A stretch of DNA of 41,196 nt from Zoopage sp. CT-All (GCA_004114245.1 QZWS01000008.1:1-41196), one strand, 5' to 3'. Shown: positions 18,966 through 30,248, counted from the stretch's first letter. The notes: generated by a model not told the origin, from the sequence alone. Made by a program: numbers and translations.

Positions 18966-18990
18966 CTCCTGCCAGGATTCGAACTTCAGG
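18966..18990 (-). other. tRNA 3'-end-like fragment
   Basis: On the minus strand, AAGTTCGAATCCTGGCAGGA contains a near-perfect pol III B-box (GTTCGAATCC). The 5-nt stem before the loop does not pair with that after it, and no complementary acceptor 5' strand lies upstream, so this is not a functional tRNA. Possibly a tRNA-derived relic or chance, in the 117-bp gap before the hydroxylase gene. Confidence 0.25.
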
Positions 18991-19069
18991 CGGCTTTCCA
19001 TCAACCCCGCAAGATCCTGATCTGGACTTGCCCCGCAGCTAATCTCACACAGCCTGCGTCACCACCACC

Positions 19070-20503
19070 ATGTCCGCCACCGCTTCGCCCGCCTCGCCCG
19101 CCTCACCCATCTCGCCCATCTCACCTGGAGCCTCCACCCCATCGCACCGTCGTGTCGCATCGTTGCACAAGTGCGTGCCGGATCTGCTTCCCGCGGCCTC
19201 TGTGCACCCTACCACGCTGCATCTGACGATACGCGACGCCGTCGGCGCCCTTGATGCCGTTCTGGCCCACCTCACCGCTCAGCACATCTCGCTCACCCGC
19301 ATCGAGTCGCGCCGCGCTCGCCAGGCCGACTGCTACGATTTCTTCCTCGCATTTGATGCCACATCGCCGCAACAAATCACCCGGCTCGTCGAGGCCATCA
19401 AGTCGATGGTGGTTGCGGTCGGTGTGGTGTCGTCGGGCACCGAAGACGAGCATGCAGCGTCGTCGGGCGGCGTGCCGTGGTTTCCACGCAAGCTCCGCGA
19501 TCTGGACGGGTTCGCCTCCAAGGTGCTGGAGATGGGCGAGGAGCTGGCGGCCGATCACCCCGGCGTTCACGACCCCGTCTACCGCGCCCGTCGCACCGAG
19601 ATCACCCGTATCGCCAAAACGCACATTGCTGGCCAGCCCATTCCACGCATCGAGTATACCGAGCAGGAAATTGGCACTTGGGGGATTGTGTATCGCAAGC
19701 TCAAGGCGCTGTTCCCCACCCACGCGTGCCGCGAGCACTGCTACGTGTTTCCGCTGCTGGAGCAAAACTGCGGCTACTCGGAAACATCCATTCCGCAGCT
19801 CGAGGACGTCTCGCATTTCTTGAAGGAAAGCACCGGATTCACGCTGCGTCCGGTCATGGGGCTGCTCACCTCGCGCGACTTCCTCAACGGGCTTGCCTTT
19901 CGTGTTTTTCATTCCACGCAGTACATTCGTCATCACTCGCGCCCGCTATACACGCCCGAGCCAGATGTGTGTCATGAGCTGCTTGGTCATGTGCCACTGT
20001 TTGCCGATCCGGAGTTTGCCGATTTTTCCCAGGAGATTGGCTTGGCATCCCTCGGCGCCTCCGACGAGGATATCCAGAAGCTGGCCACCATCTACTGGTT
20101 CACGATCGAATTCGGGCTCTGCAAGCAGCCAAAGGGCGATGCGTCGAACGAAACAGAGATTCGTGCCTATGGCGCCGGCCTGCTCTCGTCCTTTGGCGAG
20201 CTCGAATACTGCATCGAGTCGGCCGAGTGCGAGCGGCGTTCGTTCGACCCCAGCATGACCGCCGTTCAGGCCTACCCCGTCACGTCCTACCAGCCCGTCT
20301 ATTACGTCGCAGACTCGTTTCGCGATGCCAGAGAAAAGGTTAGACGGTTTGCTGTGGAGATGATGTCACGGCCGTTTTCGCTGCGCTACGATCCCTACAC
20401 AGAGTCAGTCGAGGTGCTGGACAGCAAGCAGAGGCTGGTGCGGTATGCTTGTGAGGTGCGCGGGGAAATCAATCGCCTTGTCGAAGCCATGGAGCGTCTG
20501 TAA
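19070..20503 (+). CDS. PAH: Phenylalanine-4-hydroxylase (aromatic amino acid hydroxylase)
   Basis: 477 aa, intronless. Converts phenylalanine to tyrosine with O2, ferrous iron and tetrahydropterin. After a Ser/Pro-rich leader (SPASPASPISPISP) comes an ACT-like regulatory domain (~47-125, TLHLTIRDAVGALDAVL), then the catalytic domain from about 137 (VPWFPRKLRDLDGFASKVL). Iron ligands are visible: His302 and His307 in CHELLGHVPLF and Glu347 in YWFTIEFGLC, with the same 45-residue spacing as human His285-Glu330. Also seen: RPVMGLLTSRDFLNGLAFRVF and a C-terminal helix. Phe versus Tyr/Trp specificity is inferred from overall similarity and the ACT domain. Patchily distributed in fungi and a pointer to an early-diverging lineage. 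Tail-to-tail with YAK1, 114 bp. Confidence 0.93.
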   Translation: MSATASPASPASPISPISPGASTPSHRRVASLHKCVPDLLPAASVHPTTLHLTIRDAVGALDAVLAHLTAQHISLTRIESRRARQADCYDFFLAFDATSPQQITRLVEAIKSMVVAVGVVSSGTEDEHAASSGGVPWFPRKLRDLDGFASKVLEMGEELAADHPGVHDPVYRARRTEITRIAKTHIAGQPIPRIEYTEQEIGTWGIVYRKLKALFPTHACREHCYVFPLLEQNCGYSETSIPQLEDVSHFLKESTGFTLRPVMGLLTSRDFLNGLAFRVFHSTQYIRHHSRPLYTPEPDVCHELLGHVPLFADPEFADFSQEIGLASLGASDEDIQKLATIYWFTIEFGLCKQPKGDASNETEIRAYGAGLLSSFGELEYCIESAECERRSFDPSMTAVQAYPVTSYQPVYYVADSFRDAREKVRRFAVEMMSRPFSLRYDPYTESVEVLDSKQRLVRYACEVRGEINRLVEAMERL

Positions 20504-20617
20504 TTAGCTCGAGCGAGGCAGCCCCGTTATTACAGATAAAATATGACAGTGCTTAAGATTCGCGCTTGACACTTATGGAGCAAGACATTGCCCGACATGA
20601 CCACTACCCGCCCATCC

Positions 20618-23600
20618 TCACTGACCATTATTGATTGACGGCAACTTTTTCAAGCCAGCTCCCAGCCCTAGATCGCCACGCGCCTCCTCTTCAACAAGCG
20701 GCTGGGTTAGCGTCGGACGACGGCTCCGGCGACGCTCTGCTACAGTTCCGCCGGCATGCCCGCTGCCGGGCACAGACGGGAACGCCTCGACGCTGCCTTT
20801 CGTCGATGACATGAATGAATCCACAAGTCCAGCTGACCTCGGTTGTTGCAGCTGTGCAGCTTCAGCAGCGAGGCGCGCAGCACGCCAGTTACCCTGGATC
20901 CCATGGGCCTGCTGTGGGCCGCTATATGACTGCTGAGCCCGCTGGCCTTGCTGCGTATACTGGTTCGAAGGCTGCAGCGGCTGCTGAGTCTGCAAGCCTT
21001 CGTAGTGAACTGCTGCTGCTGCGGCTGCGGACGCGGCAGCATAAACATCGGCGTGATTTGCAAGAGACAGCGAATGACTACGTGCCTTGAAGCGAGTATG
21101 CGTTTGCTGCTGTGGTGGCGGAGCTGGGGCCTGAGGGCGATTATACACGGTCGGCGACATGGGTAAGCTGTGGTTAGCACCGGGGGTGGGCGGCTCCAAG
21201 TGATAGCCCATGTTCGCGCTGCCAGGAGTGATGCCGCCTGTTGGTGGCGGCTGCACGCTCTTCTGGAGATGCGCAATTTCCGCGGCCGTCGGGATATGCA
21301 GTGGAGCAGGAACTCTGCCGTAAGCACCGTAGCCTATAGTTTGTTGTTGTTGCTGTTGTTGTTGGTATGCGGATAAGCGCGCCATGGCAGTCTGGTGCTG
21401 CTGCTGCTGCTGTTGCTGCATAGTGCGATGATCAGTAGTGATGTTCGGATTCGATGGACGACGGCCGGTATAGTGTCCACCTTGGTTGCCGCCATCGAAG
21501 GAAGGTCGACGACCAGCGTCTTGAGATGGACGCCGACCAGTGTCATTCGATGGACGACGGCCGCTTGCAGCATACTCGCCCGCACCGTCACCAGACATGC
21601 CATGCCGATTGCGATGCTGGAAGAGCATTTGATGCTGATGGTGTTGCATATGCTGCTGGAAGTTACCAGATTGATATCCAGCAGAGTGGGGAGGAGCCGC
21701 AATTGAACTGTTACTCGCCGATGCGTAGTCATTGCCAAGCACTTGACCGAGACGTGGAGTGGCTGTCACAGAGGAAGTCGCCGTCGAGGATGCAGCGGAG
21801 CCGGGTACCGTCTCCTCCGGAATCTCGTACACGATGCCATTTGCGGATGATGTCTTCATCATGACTGCGCCAGGTAATTTGGGCTGCAGCCCAGTCCATG
21901 ACGTGCTCTTCTGAATAGGAGCATTGTGCAGCCCGAGATCGGCGTCGCCAAAAGACCCTGGTGCCAGCTGCGACTGGTTGGCGGCGCTGCGGCGTGAGAG
22001 CGACTGGCGAATCTGCTGCACACGACCACGACGCTCGTCCTCCACGCTTCCAGGTTGACGGCCAGGCGAGCCCTTGTTGACGACAACATTGGCCAGCGAG
22101 CTGGGCTTATCCTCGGCCAAGCGCTCGGCAAACCGGTTCGTTTCCTGGCGAATTTGTCGCAGCTTTTCTTCCGGGGATAGTGCATCATGCGCCGCACGCT
22201 CACTAGAGTACAGTCTTGACGGTGATGCATTCTGCGATCCGGTATTCAAGCGCTGCTGAGCGGGTCGTGAGCTGAGCGTTAGGTGCTCATCAGCGTCCTC
22301 CATGATAACACTCTGTCGGGCAAACATACCCGGATGGCCCTGGATATTGGACATGGCAGATGCCATAATAGCCGATGTGGCCGAGCCAATGCCCGAGTTG
22401 CGGAACGGGTTCGACGACAGCGCGATGGATTCTGACTTTGTCTTGGAGTGGCCCATCGAAAGCCGCTTTCGTGGCTGCTGGGTCGGTGGCGGGTGCAGTC
22501 CCGACGCTTGCATGGCCATAGCCGAGTCGGCGTCCGCAAAGTCGGTGGATTTGGGCGGCTGGGCATAGGTGGTGGCGGAAAGCGGGAATCGACCGGCGGC
22601 GGGAGGTTGGCGCGCATTGCTGCTCGCCATCTCCATCTGCTCGTTGACTGAAGAAAGGTGCTGGAGCTTGGGCGGCAGCGGGCCCTGAACGCGAGAACTC
22701 GTCAGAGTGTTTGAGCGGTAGCGAGTCGCTGTTGCTGTTGCCGCGAGCGCCGGCTGTGTGACACCCGCCGTGCTGGCAGCAGCTGCGGCAGTTGCTTCTT
22801 TGATCGTTGCCACAACAGAAGGAACCGACGTCCCATTGTTTGTCGTCGCAGCCGCCGCGACCTCGCTGGTACCGCCGCCAGATATAACTCCGTGGATGGT
22901 AGCACTCGACGCCGTCGAAGTACGACTCGCCCGCGCAGAGAACAACATTGGCGGCTGAAATTTTCCTGTAAACTTCTCCCCGGTGATGAATGGATGGAGC
23001 TTGGCTTGCTGTGGCGACCAACGCTCAAAGGGATTGAGATTGAGCAGGCCCTGCAAGAAGTCGATCAGCGCCAGCCGATTCATCCGCTCACGGTCAAGCT
23101 CCTTCTGGCTCATATTCTTCCTCGGCATTGGGTAATTGTTGACAATGTCGGGCAGAAGGATGGCATTGAAGTATCGCTTCGGCGGCTCCTCCTGCGTGTT
23201 GTGTTCTCGCGAATACTCTTCCATAGTCTTGAGTCTGAAGCGCGGACGCAACGATGCTTCATCCGCAGGTAAGCGGGCAAAGAAATTGGCCGACGTTTTG
23301 CCAAATTCGATCAGCTTGGAGGGAGGGAGGCCGAGCATCTCGACGATGCGCCGGATTTGGTCATACTCGGACTTGCCGGGAAACAATGGGAGACCGAGGA
23401 ACAGCTCGGCAGTGATGCATCCAAGCGACCACATATCGATGGTTGACGAGTAGGGCAGCCCGAGGATGACCTCTGGGCTGCGATAGAACCGGGACTGGAT
23501 GTACGTGTAGACGGTCTTGTGTTCATGACACGCCGAACCAAAATCGATGACCTTGATGGACGGCGACTCAAGATTCTTGAGCAGGATATTTTCTGGCTTC

Positions 23601-24586
23601 AGATCGCAATGTATAATCTTGGCCTCGGTCAGCAGTGTCAGCGAGTCGAGCATCTGCGCGGTGAAGACGCGAACGAGGTTGGTAGAGAGCCCGCGATACT
23701 GGTTCTGCTTGATCAGCTCGTAGAGATTGACCGACATGAGCTCAAAGACGAGGCAGAGGTGGCTGCGAAAGGTGAAATGGTCGAGCATGCGAAGAATGTG
23801 GTGCTCGTCGTTGGGATCGTATTGCTTGTTGAGCTAGGCAGGAATGAGGAGACGGGGCAAAGAAGAATGCCGTACCAAATCGAGGATAGCAACTTCCATC
23901 AGCGACTGATTATGATATGCCGCCTTATTTTTCACCACCTTGATCGCAACGTATTCGCCCGTCTTGAGGCTCTGACACTTGACAACCTGTCCAAAGGTGC
24001 CCGATCCCAGCATATCCAAGATCCGGTACCGATGTCGCTCGTCGTTTCCCAGAGCATCGTTCACGCAGAGAATATAATCGCCGTCTTCGTTGTCGTATCC
24101 ATCGTTCTTGACTCCCTTGCTTGGCTTGGTCAGCACTCGACGAGGATTTTGCGACGCCTCGTAGCGGAAGTTGGGATTGCACCGAGCGTAGGTCAGCGCA
24201 AGTTCAGACGTCAACAGCTCCAGGGGCTAAACGAGATTAGCCAAGGCCAAGGTGCAGACGCAACCCACACTTTGAATCTTTCCGTTGGGATTGCGCTTGC
24301 GATACTTTGGCTCGTTGGATATCTGCGGGCGAAGGTCGGCGCGGCTCCGCACCGGATGAAATACTAGCGGTGGACGCGGCTGGTTCAAAGCAGCATAGAG
24401 CCCGGCATCGGAGTTCTTGCGGCTGCCGGGCCCGCCGCCGCCGTTGGAGGCGGGGAAGCCGTGCGAGGGGGATCGCGAGATGGAGGAGCGACGCCGCCCC
24501 ATTCCAGCGGTGGACGAGGAGGCGGTGGCGGTGGCGGTGCGCGCGGCGAGGTCGAACGGCATCGTCGCAGCGGCGGAGGAGGACAT
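20618..24586 (-). CDS. YAK1: DYRK-family protein kinase Yak1, three exons
   Basis: 1294 aa stress/nutrient-responsive dual-specificity kinase, usually opposing PKA and growth. Exons: 24586-24269, 24226-23876, 23833-20618; both introns are 42 nt (GTGGGT and GTACGG donors). The Yak-type N-box is rebuilt by splicing: SPLELLTSELALTYARCNPN, NPRRVLTKPSKG, NDGYDNEDGDYIL. Kinase: LGSGTFGQVVKC (179-190), VAIK Lys202, HCDLKPEN Asp300, DFGSAC (the DYRK variant of DFG), activation loop VYTYIQSRFYRSPEV with Tyr332/Tyr334. The kinase domain ends near residue 510. The remaining ~780 residues are low complexity: Ser/Ala-rich, repeated RRPSNDTGRRPSQDAGRRPS, and Gln/His tracts coded by CAG/CAA runs at ~21336-21420. 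Alternative starts within the Ser/Ala-rich N-terminus cannot be excluded. Confidence 0.94.
21336..21420 (-). repeat. CAG/CAA tracts coding polyglutamine in YAK1
   Basis: Two near-pure triplet runs (about 21341-21363 and 21397-21419 on the plus strand as TTG/CTG) encode Gln stretches separated by MARLSAY. Unstable triplet-type sequence, likely length-polymorphic. Confidence 0.75.
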
Positions 24587-24746
24587 GCGCGCGGCGCGAG
24601 ACGAGGATGGCAGCCGAGGCGGCTTTGGGAGATCGGCTGGTTATGAAAAGAGAGCCAGGCGGTGGCCAGATGGCGGCGAGCACAGGACGCCGTGCGACGC
24701 GACTTCCGTTTAAGGCAAATTAATTGCGCTCTGAACAAAGTATACA

Positions 24747-27700
24747 TTACGACCTATCGACAAACTCAAACATGTGGCCGCCGACGCATCCCGCGGACAG
24801 TGCGGTAACCAGCCCGTCCGCCTCTGTGCTGCTGGCGAGCCATACCTGCCAAGTCCTGGGCGTTGCATTGTCCGCATCCACAACGTCGATGTCGAGTCGC
24901 ACGTGGAAGGCAACTGCGGTCGATCCTTCGAGCCCAGGCTTGTCGTCGGGCATGAGAGCACGCAGGAATAGGCCACAGTCGACGGCCTCCCTCACAACTC
25001 GCTTCACCGATGCATAGGACACCGGTTCCACTAGCTGTCTAGCAGGCAACAGACTCGTCGACCAGTCTCGATATATAATTCTGACCAAGGCGTCCGCTAG
25101 AATTATGTATGCCGTGCATGGCGGTCCGTCACGTCTGCGCAGCGCAACCAACGATGTCCATCGTACATCCTCGTCGCCAGGCAACTCGAGCGACTCGTTA
25201 TTTTCCACCGTCAGCCACTCCGATGTGCCAAGGTCCGGCTCCTTGGAGTGAATTTCCATTAATTGTCGTCGCAATTCTTCCGTCCGCGAACGACAACGCG
25301 TGAGAACCACTACGACCTGCTGCTTCACGGAAATGACCAGCGAACCGCCTCCAGGGCCAACCTTTACGCTTTCAATATCTGCAATCGCAATCCTATGCCG
25401 CACCCTGAGATGACGCTCCACTTGTCGTTCGGGATCCCCAGGCAACGCCATAGCATGTAATGGCGACGGGTTGGCTGGAGGCGAGCCCAGCAGTGCCGAG
25501 AGGGCAGACACTTGGGTTCGCGTGGCCGCTGGTGGCGCCGCTCTATTCACCGATGAAGCCAACAGATCCAACACAAGCATGGCATTGGATGTAATGGCGA
25601 TAAAACAGGGCTCTTCTGCGCCTCTTTCAGTCGCGGTCGGCGGCTCCGCAGAGAGTCCTTGCGACTGATCCACATGGGAAAAGGTCACTGGAAGCATAGC
25701 CGCCGTGGTTGCGACGGAATCTATGCCACCGAGCACTGCGTGGAATGCAGACGCCGCAACGTTCGACTTGGGTGCTGTCGCAGCGACTTGCGCCACTGAC
25801 GGTTGGCTGTAAATGATCGAAGCGGGATGCCAACCAACGAGCTGTTCTCCATCGTCGGTGAAAACGTTGAGGTGGAAGAAGAGCCTAATGGCATTGGAAA
25901 GGTCCTGAAATGGAGGCGCCTCTACGATATGATTCACCGGCTCGCTGCGAGGCAGCGACGCATCTTCGGTCAGCGGCATGCTGATCTTATGAACACCGGC
26001 GACGATGGCGTCGCCAAAGCGAGAAAGCCCTTCCTCCATCGACGTCATCGGCTGACTGACTCCTTTCATAACGGAGTGGAACAGTCCTGCAGCAAGTGGT
26101 GATGAAGATAAGATGCCTTCGCTTGGTTTCTCTTTGGACTCTCTTGCAGCGGCAGTCTCGGGAGCCTCGCCATAGAATTCCACAACTTGATTGTCCAAGC
26201 AGTTTGGACACGAAAGCGATCCTTTCTGGCTGCTGGGGGAGCCTTCTGCGTCGAGATTGGTGCGGATGAGATCGCGCACGAATCCAAGCCATTGACAGCG
26301 CAAACATCTGGCCTGCTTCAGTACTCGGTACGGAAGACCGCTTGCCCAGTTTTTCTTTGCCGCGGATTCCAGCAATGATAATAGCATCTTTGCAGAAGCA
26401 ACACGGGCCCTGGCACGAGTCTCAATAGCATCGCCATCATCTACGATCTGGAAAAGATACAGTCTCGGCGACTGGTCGCGTGCAAATGCAAATTCGGCCT
26501 GAATCGTCGCAGCATCTGTGGGTGGTATTGATGCGCTGAGCAGAGCACCAAGAGACTTTGTTTCAAGCAGTTGGTTCGTATCGGCATCATATTCTGCAAG
26601 GGAATCTGTCAAAATAGCAAGTAACCGCTTCTGTGCTTTGGACGCGTGATGACGGCGCGTGTCTTTGCTCGATTCAATGACTCTCACTGTAAAGCATGGA
26701 GCATCTTTTGGAATCGCGTCTATGTACATTAGCTTGATGCATGGGTGAACCAGCATACCAGTAGATGGAGTAGTCGGCAATGATGTTTCTGCTTCCACGA
26801 CGCTTTCCACCTCGGCCGGTAAAATGTCTTTGCTTACTTCAAAGGACTCTGGCTGTGGATCAACGGACTGCGTCTGTGGATCAACGGACTCTGTCTGCGG
26901 GTCAACGGACTCTGTCTGCGAGTCAACGGACTGCGTCTGTGGGTCACCGGATTTCTGCTCAGCTTCCGATGGCACGTCGTCTATGGTCGCATCACTGGAT
27001 GGAGTGAACATGTCCAAAGTAAACATTGATCTTGGTCGTTCCTCCGCGGGGCTGGCATCGGACTTTTCTGTCGAAGAATCATTCGCTTTGGCGGCCTTGC
27101 TCTGAAGCTCGCTGTCATATATTTTCAGCCACGTCGAGCCGGCTTCGTCGCGCATAGCTTGGATTCGACGGCGAAGTTCTTCGCCTGCATTCAAATGGGA
27201 AATGGGGGGCGTCTTCACGCCGTCCGGGCAAGCAGTAGTGGAAGACTCGCTGGTCCGTCGCTTGGGCTTTGATGGCGTATTTGAATGGCCGGCTTGCGAT
27301 GACACAGAATCCTCAAGAAACGCCACACGCAACACATGCTTTTTCGATTTCGACGGTCGCATGTTGCTCTTGAACGGACGCTTGCTGGCACCTTCGATAA
27401 CAACCAAGTCCTGGGCCTGCTTCGATGCCGAGCTTGCAGCAGGAAGGGATGGCGGAGGGATGTCCTCGAAAGATGACCCGGCTTCGGAGGGAACGGTGTT
27501 TCGAAATGCCCCCTCATCATCGTCACCATTCGGATAGCTCAGCTCGGGCTCGGGCTTGCCATCGTCCTCTCCCGAAGATGCATCACGCTGCGTAGCGTTC
27601 GGCGATTGGCCGCCGTCATCGTCGTCCACAGAACCAGGCGTGTCCTCGATGGTTTCAATTTCGGCGATACGCGCGGCGGCCTTGCGCATCTTTGGTCTGT

Positions 27701-29546
27701 TGAAGCTTGCTCCTCGGCGCACTTTGATGAGAAGATTCCCCTCCAGAGCATCTCGCGTTATCTCTGACGCGTCCAGACCAGCGAGATGACTTGCAGCTGC
27801 TTGAGTGCTGGACAGGCCGACCACGGCCGCTGGCGTCGCACTGGAGGATGTGCCCGGCGCTGTGCCACTTGGAGGAAGCGGCAAAAGGCCACCTGCGGTA
27901 TGAATGTTTACATAAGCGTGGGGAATGGCATGGGCGGCGTCTTCGGGCGGGCCTGGCCGAGCACGAAGGGCGCGTCGTTCGGAAAACGTTGGTCCGGCGC
28001 CATCGATTTGAAGTGGATCGGCATCGTCAAGGTTGCCAGTTTGCTTGAAGGCGGCGAAAATCTCCACTCTATGCTTGGTCTAGGGGAAAGTGTTCAGCAT
28101 GCTGAGGGCAGCGAGTATACAACTTGCCTTTTCGGCAACGGGATTACCACTGAGTAGCAGTTCGCGCAGTGCTGGAAGTCCACAGAGAATGGTGACAGCG
28201 CCCTTCTGGCCGCCGACAGCTTCCCTGCCAAACTCATCAAGGTGATTGTCGCGTACGTCCAGCCACTCCAGCCCCCAGAGCCGGTCCAGTCCATCCAATG
28301 ATTTTAGTCTGTTTCCACGAAGTGCAAGTCTGTGCACGCTGCCCAGAATTTCCCTGGCTTCTTCCAGTGTCTCAATCTTGTTATACGACATATCGAGTGT
28401 GCGCAGTCGGTACAGCTCTCGGAGCGCAAACGGCAGTTTTTCCAGGGAATTGTGAGCGAGATTCAAATGTGCAAGTGTGGATGCGCAGTGGGCCAGTGCT
28501 CGAGGATGCAACGCCGCGAGCTGGTTATGCGCCAAGTCCAGTCGAACCAAGTGCGCCCATACCTCGTCGGGATGCAGATCGGTGAAGAGCACTAGGGCGG
28601 AGGGATTTGCAGTGTTGTAGTGATTGTTGGAGCCAGCACTGACGCCATCTGTTGATTCAGCGCGCGACGCAGGCTCCTCGGGAATAGTACCATCGTGCTC
28701 CAGGCGCAGCTTATCCCGGGCATCACGGCGTAGATCGACCAGAACCGCGTCGATCAACGCCCGCTCCGGGCCATAGGCGGCAGCGCCGTGGCGCAAGGTG
28801 AGGGACTCGAGCTGCTGCTGCAGCACGCCCCAGCCAGAGAAGCTCAATGCCGAGACATTGTAGATCTCGAGCGACAGAATCTGGTTCAGCCGGGCGAGAG
28901 ACACAACGATGGGGCGCGGAAGTCCGGCAGGATGATGCAGCGGCAGGCCGCTGCCGTCCTCGTCGTCCTCCTCGGCAGCGTCCAGGATCCGCCGCTTGCC
29001 AAACGGCCCCAGCCGCACAGCAGTTATGGCCGCCAAACGCTGCCGTATATACAGCAGATCTTCCTCGATGGTCGTCGCGGGGTGTCCAGCCGCGCCACCA
29101 CCCATCCCGGTGATTTTTGACCAGCCTGTGAACAGCGACGCAGCCACCGACACCACCGACATCCTCGATGCTGTGCTCCGCACGCTAGGCGCGCTGTGTT
29201 TCCTGAATCCCGAGCCAGGAAAGAGCATGGGGCCGGCGGCCGAGGACGGCGGGCCCACGGCATGGGTGAGACTGGCACGGTTGGCGTGACGCGACCCGGG
29301 CCTGGCCTGGCTCCAGCGCTCGGCCTCGTCCATCGCCGCAAACCGCTGGTTGAGGTATCGCAGGTGCAGCGGGTCGAGCAAAAACGGCTTGGGAAACGCG
29401 GCGGCGGCATCGGTGGCCCCGTCGCGGCCGGGAGCAGCAGCCGGCACCGCGCTGGCCGGGTCGACGGGCGAGGCGAGGGAGGGGTGCGCGCGCAGATACG
29501 CGGCCAGCGTCGCAACAAACTGGTCCCCGGAGACGTGCAGCGCCAT
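24747..29546 (-). CDS. Large LRR / zinc-ribbon / PH-like protein, STK11IP-like
   Basis: 1583 aa, two exons (29546-28128 and 28079-24747) joined by a 48-nt GC-AG intron (GCAAGT...CCCTAG) that restores GNPVAEKTKHRVEIFAAF, a typical LRR cap. N-terminal helical region, then at least five leucine-rich repeats (~350-470: LVRLDLAHNQL, LAHLNLAHNSL, LRTLDMSYNKI, VHRLALRGNRL, LEWLDVRDNHL). The middle is long, acidic and disordered with a 7-residue repeat (SVDPQTQ, DNA ~26851-26950). Next come a PH-like segment, a zinc ribbon (CLRCQW...CPNC) and further PH-like strands (IRLFFHLNVF, CFIAITSNAMLVLDLL). This order and the CLRC/CPNC ribbon match vertebrate STK11IP (LKB1-interacting protein 1), which has endolysosomal roles. 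An in-frame Met at 29693 would add 49 unconserved residues. Confidence 0.72.
26851..26950 (-). repeat. 21-bp in-frame tandem repeat, ~5 units
   Basis: Plus-strand units such as GTCTGTGGATCAACGGACTC repeat about five times with a few substitutions; on the coding strand each gives a SVDPQTQ/E heptapeptide in the disordered middle of the LRR protein. In-frame minisatellite, probably length-variable. Confidence 0.8.
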
Positions 29547-29700
29547 GCGGGGTGGGATGCAGGCGCGCGAGGGGCTGTGGCGGGAAGGGAGCGTCGGAGC
29601 GGGAGTGGCTGAGACTGGCGCGAGTATATTGAAGTGACTGGCCGCAGCGTGACACTCACGGGGAGAGGAGTATTGGTTGGGCCGTGGCATCACTACTATA

Positions 29701-29975
29701 GGCGGTCTGCTATTCTGGTGGTCTACTATTGGCAGTCTACTATTGGCAGTCTGCTAGTGGCGGTCTGCTAGTGGCAATCTGCTAGTGGCAATCTGCTACA
29801 GAACTCTCCTTTGATATAGTGACATCAAACCACTGGACAATTGGATGTCAACATTTATATTTCTCCCTTAACTTAGTGACACCCTTGATGTAGTGACATT
29901 AAACTGCTGAACAATTAGGTGCCACTATATCAAGAGAGAACTCTGTATTGGCAATCCACTATTCTGGCAACCTGC
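29701..29975. repeat. 14-bp minisatellite interrupted by a MITE
   Basis: Seven units of GGCRRTCTGCTAKT (first one 16 bp) at 29701-29798 and nearly two more at 29948-29975. The array is split by the MITE at 29799-29945. Units differ at a few positions, so the array is not freshly amplified. It lies just upstream of the STK11IP-like gene and may overlap its promoter. Confidence 0.75.
29799..29945. mobile_element. 147-bp pogo/Tc1-mariner-type MITE
   Basis: Ends are imperfect terminal inverted repeats of about 25 bp: left CAGAACTCTCCTTTGATATA, right (reverse complement) CAGAGTTCTCTCTTGATATA. It is flanked by TA on both sides (29797-29798 and 29946-29947), and removing it with one TA restores a 14-bp minisatellite unit. 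TA target, CAG start and GATATAGTG-like ends resemble pogo/Fot1 and other Tc1/mariner elements. No coding capacity. An internal direct repeat of ~40 bp is present (TTGATATAGTGACATCAAAC near 29811 and TTGATGTAGTGACATTAAAC near 29895). Confidence 0.78.
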
Positions 29976-30240
29976 ATCCAACTTCTGGTCACTAGCTCAG
30001 ACACTCACCATTGATCAGCTATAGAGGACAACTGCACTGGGGATACAAGCACAGCATAACATGATACACCTCAGTAACTAGCTTGAAGCTGTCCAAATGC
30101 CACTACCTTGTATTGGTAGGTTATATAGTTGATATTCCCTCTATGTATGGATTAGATCTTCTAAGCTGTATAACTATTTAGACTCCTAATTAGCTATACA
30201 GGCATTACACTCGCTCCATAGCTTGTCAACAATAGGCACT

Positions 30241-30248
30241 CCACGTGG
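30241..30248 (+). promoter_or_regulatory. CCACGTGG E-box, secreted cluster gene 1
   Basis: Palindromic CCACGTGG 138 bp upstream of the ATG at 30379. CCACRTGG sites occur at comparable positions before other cluster genes (31496, 33560, and 34650 on the minus strand), suggesting shared bHLH-type control. Confidence 0.45.

Noticed and set aside
23519-24367. A 282-codon plus-strand open frame across the YAK1 5' part
   Set aside because: Antisense to kinase-domain exons; crosses both introns and shows no family match.
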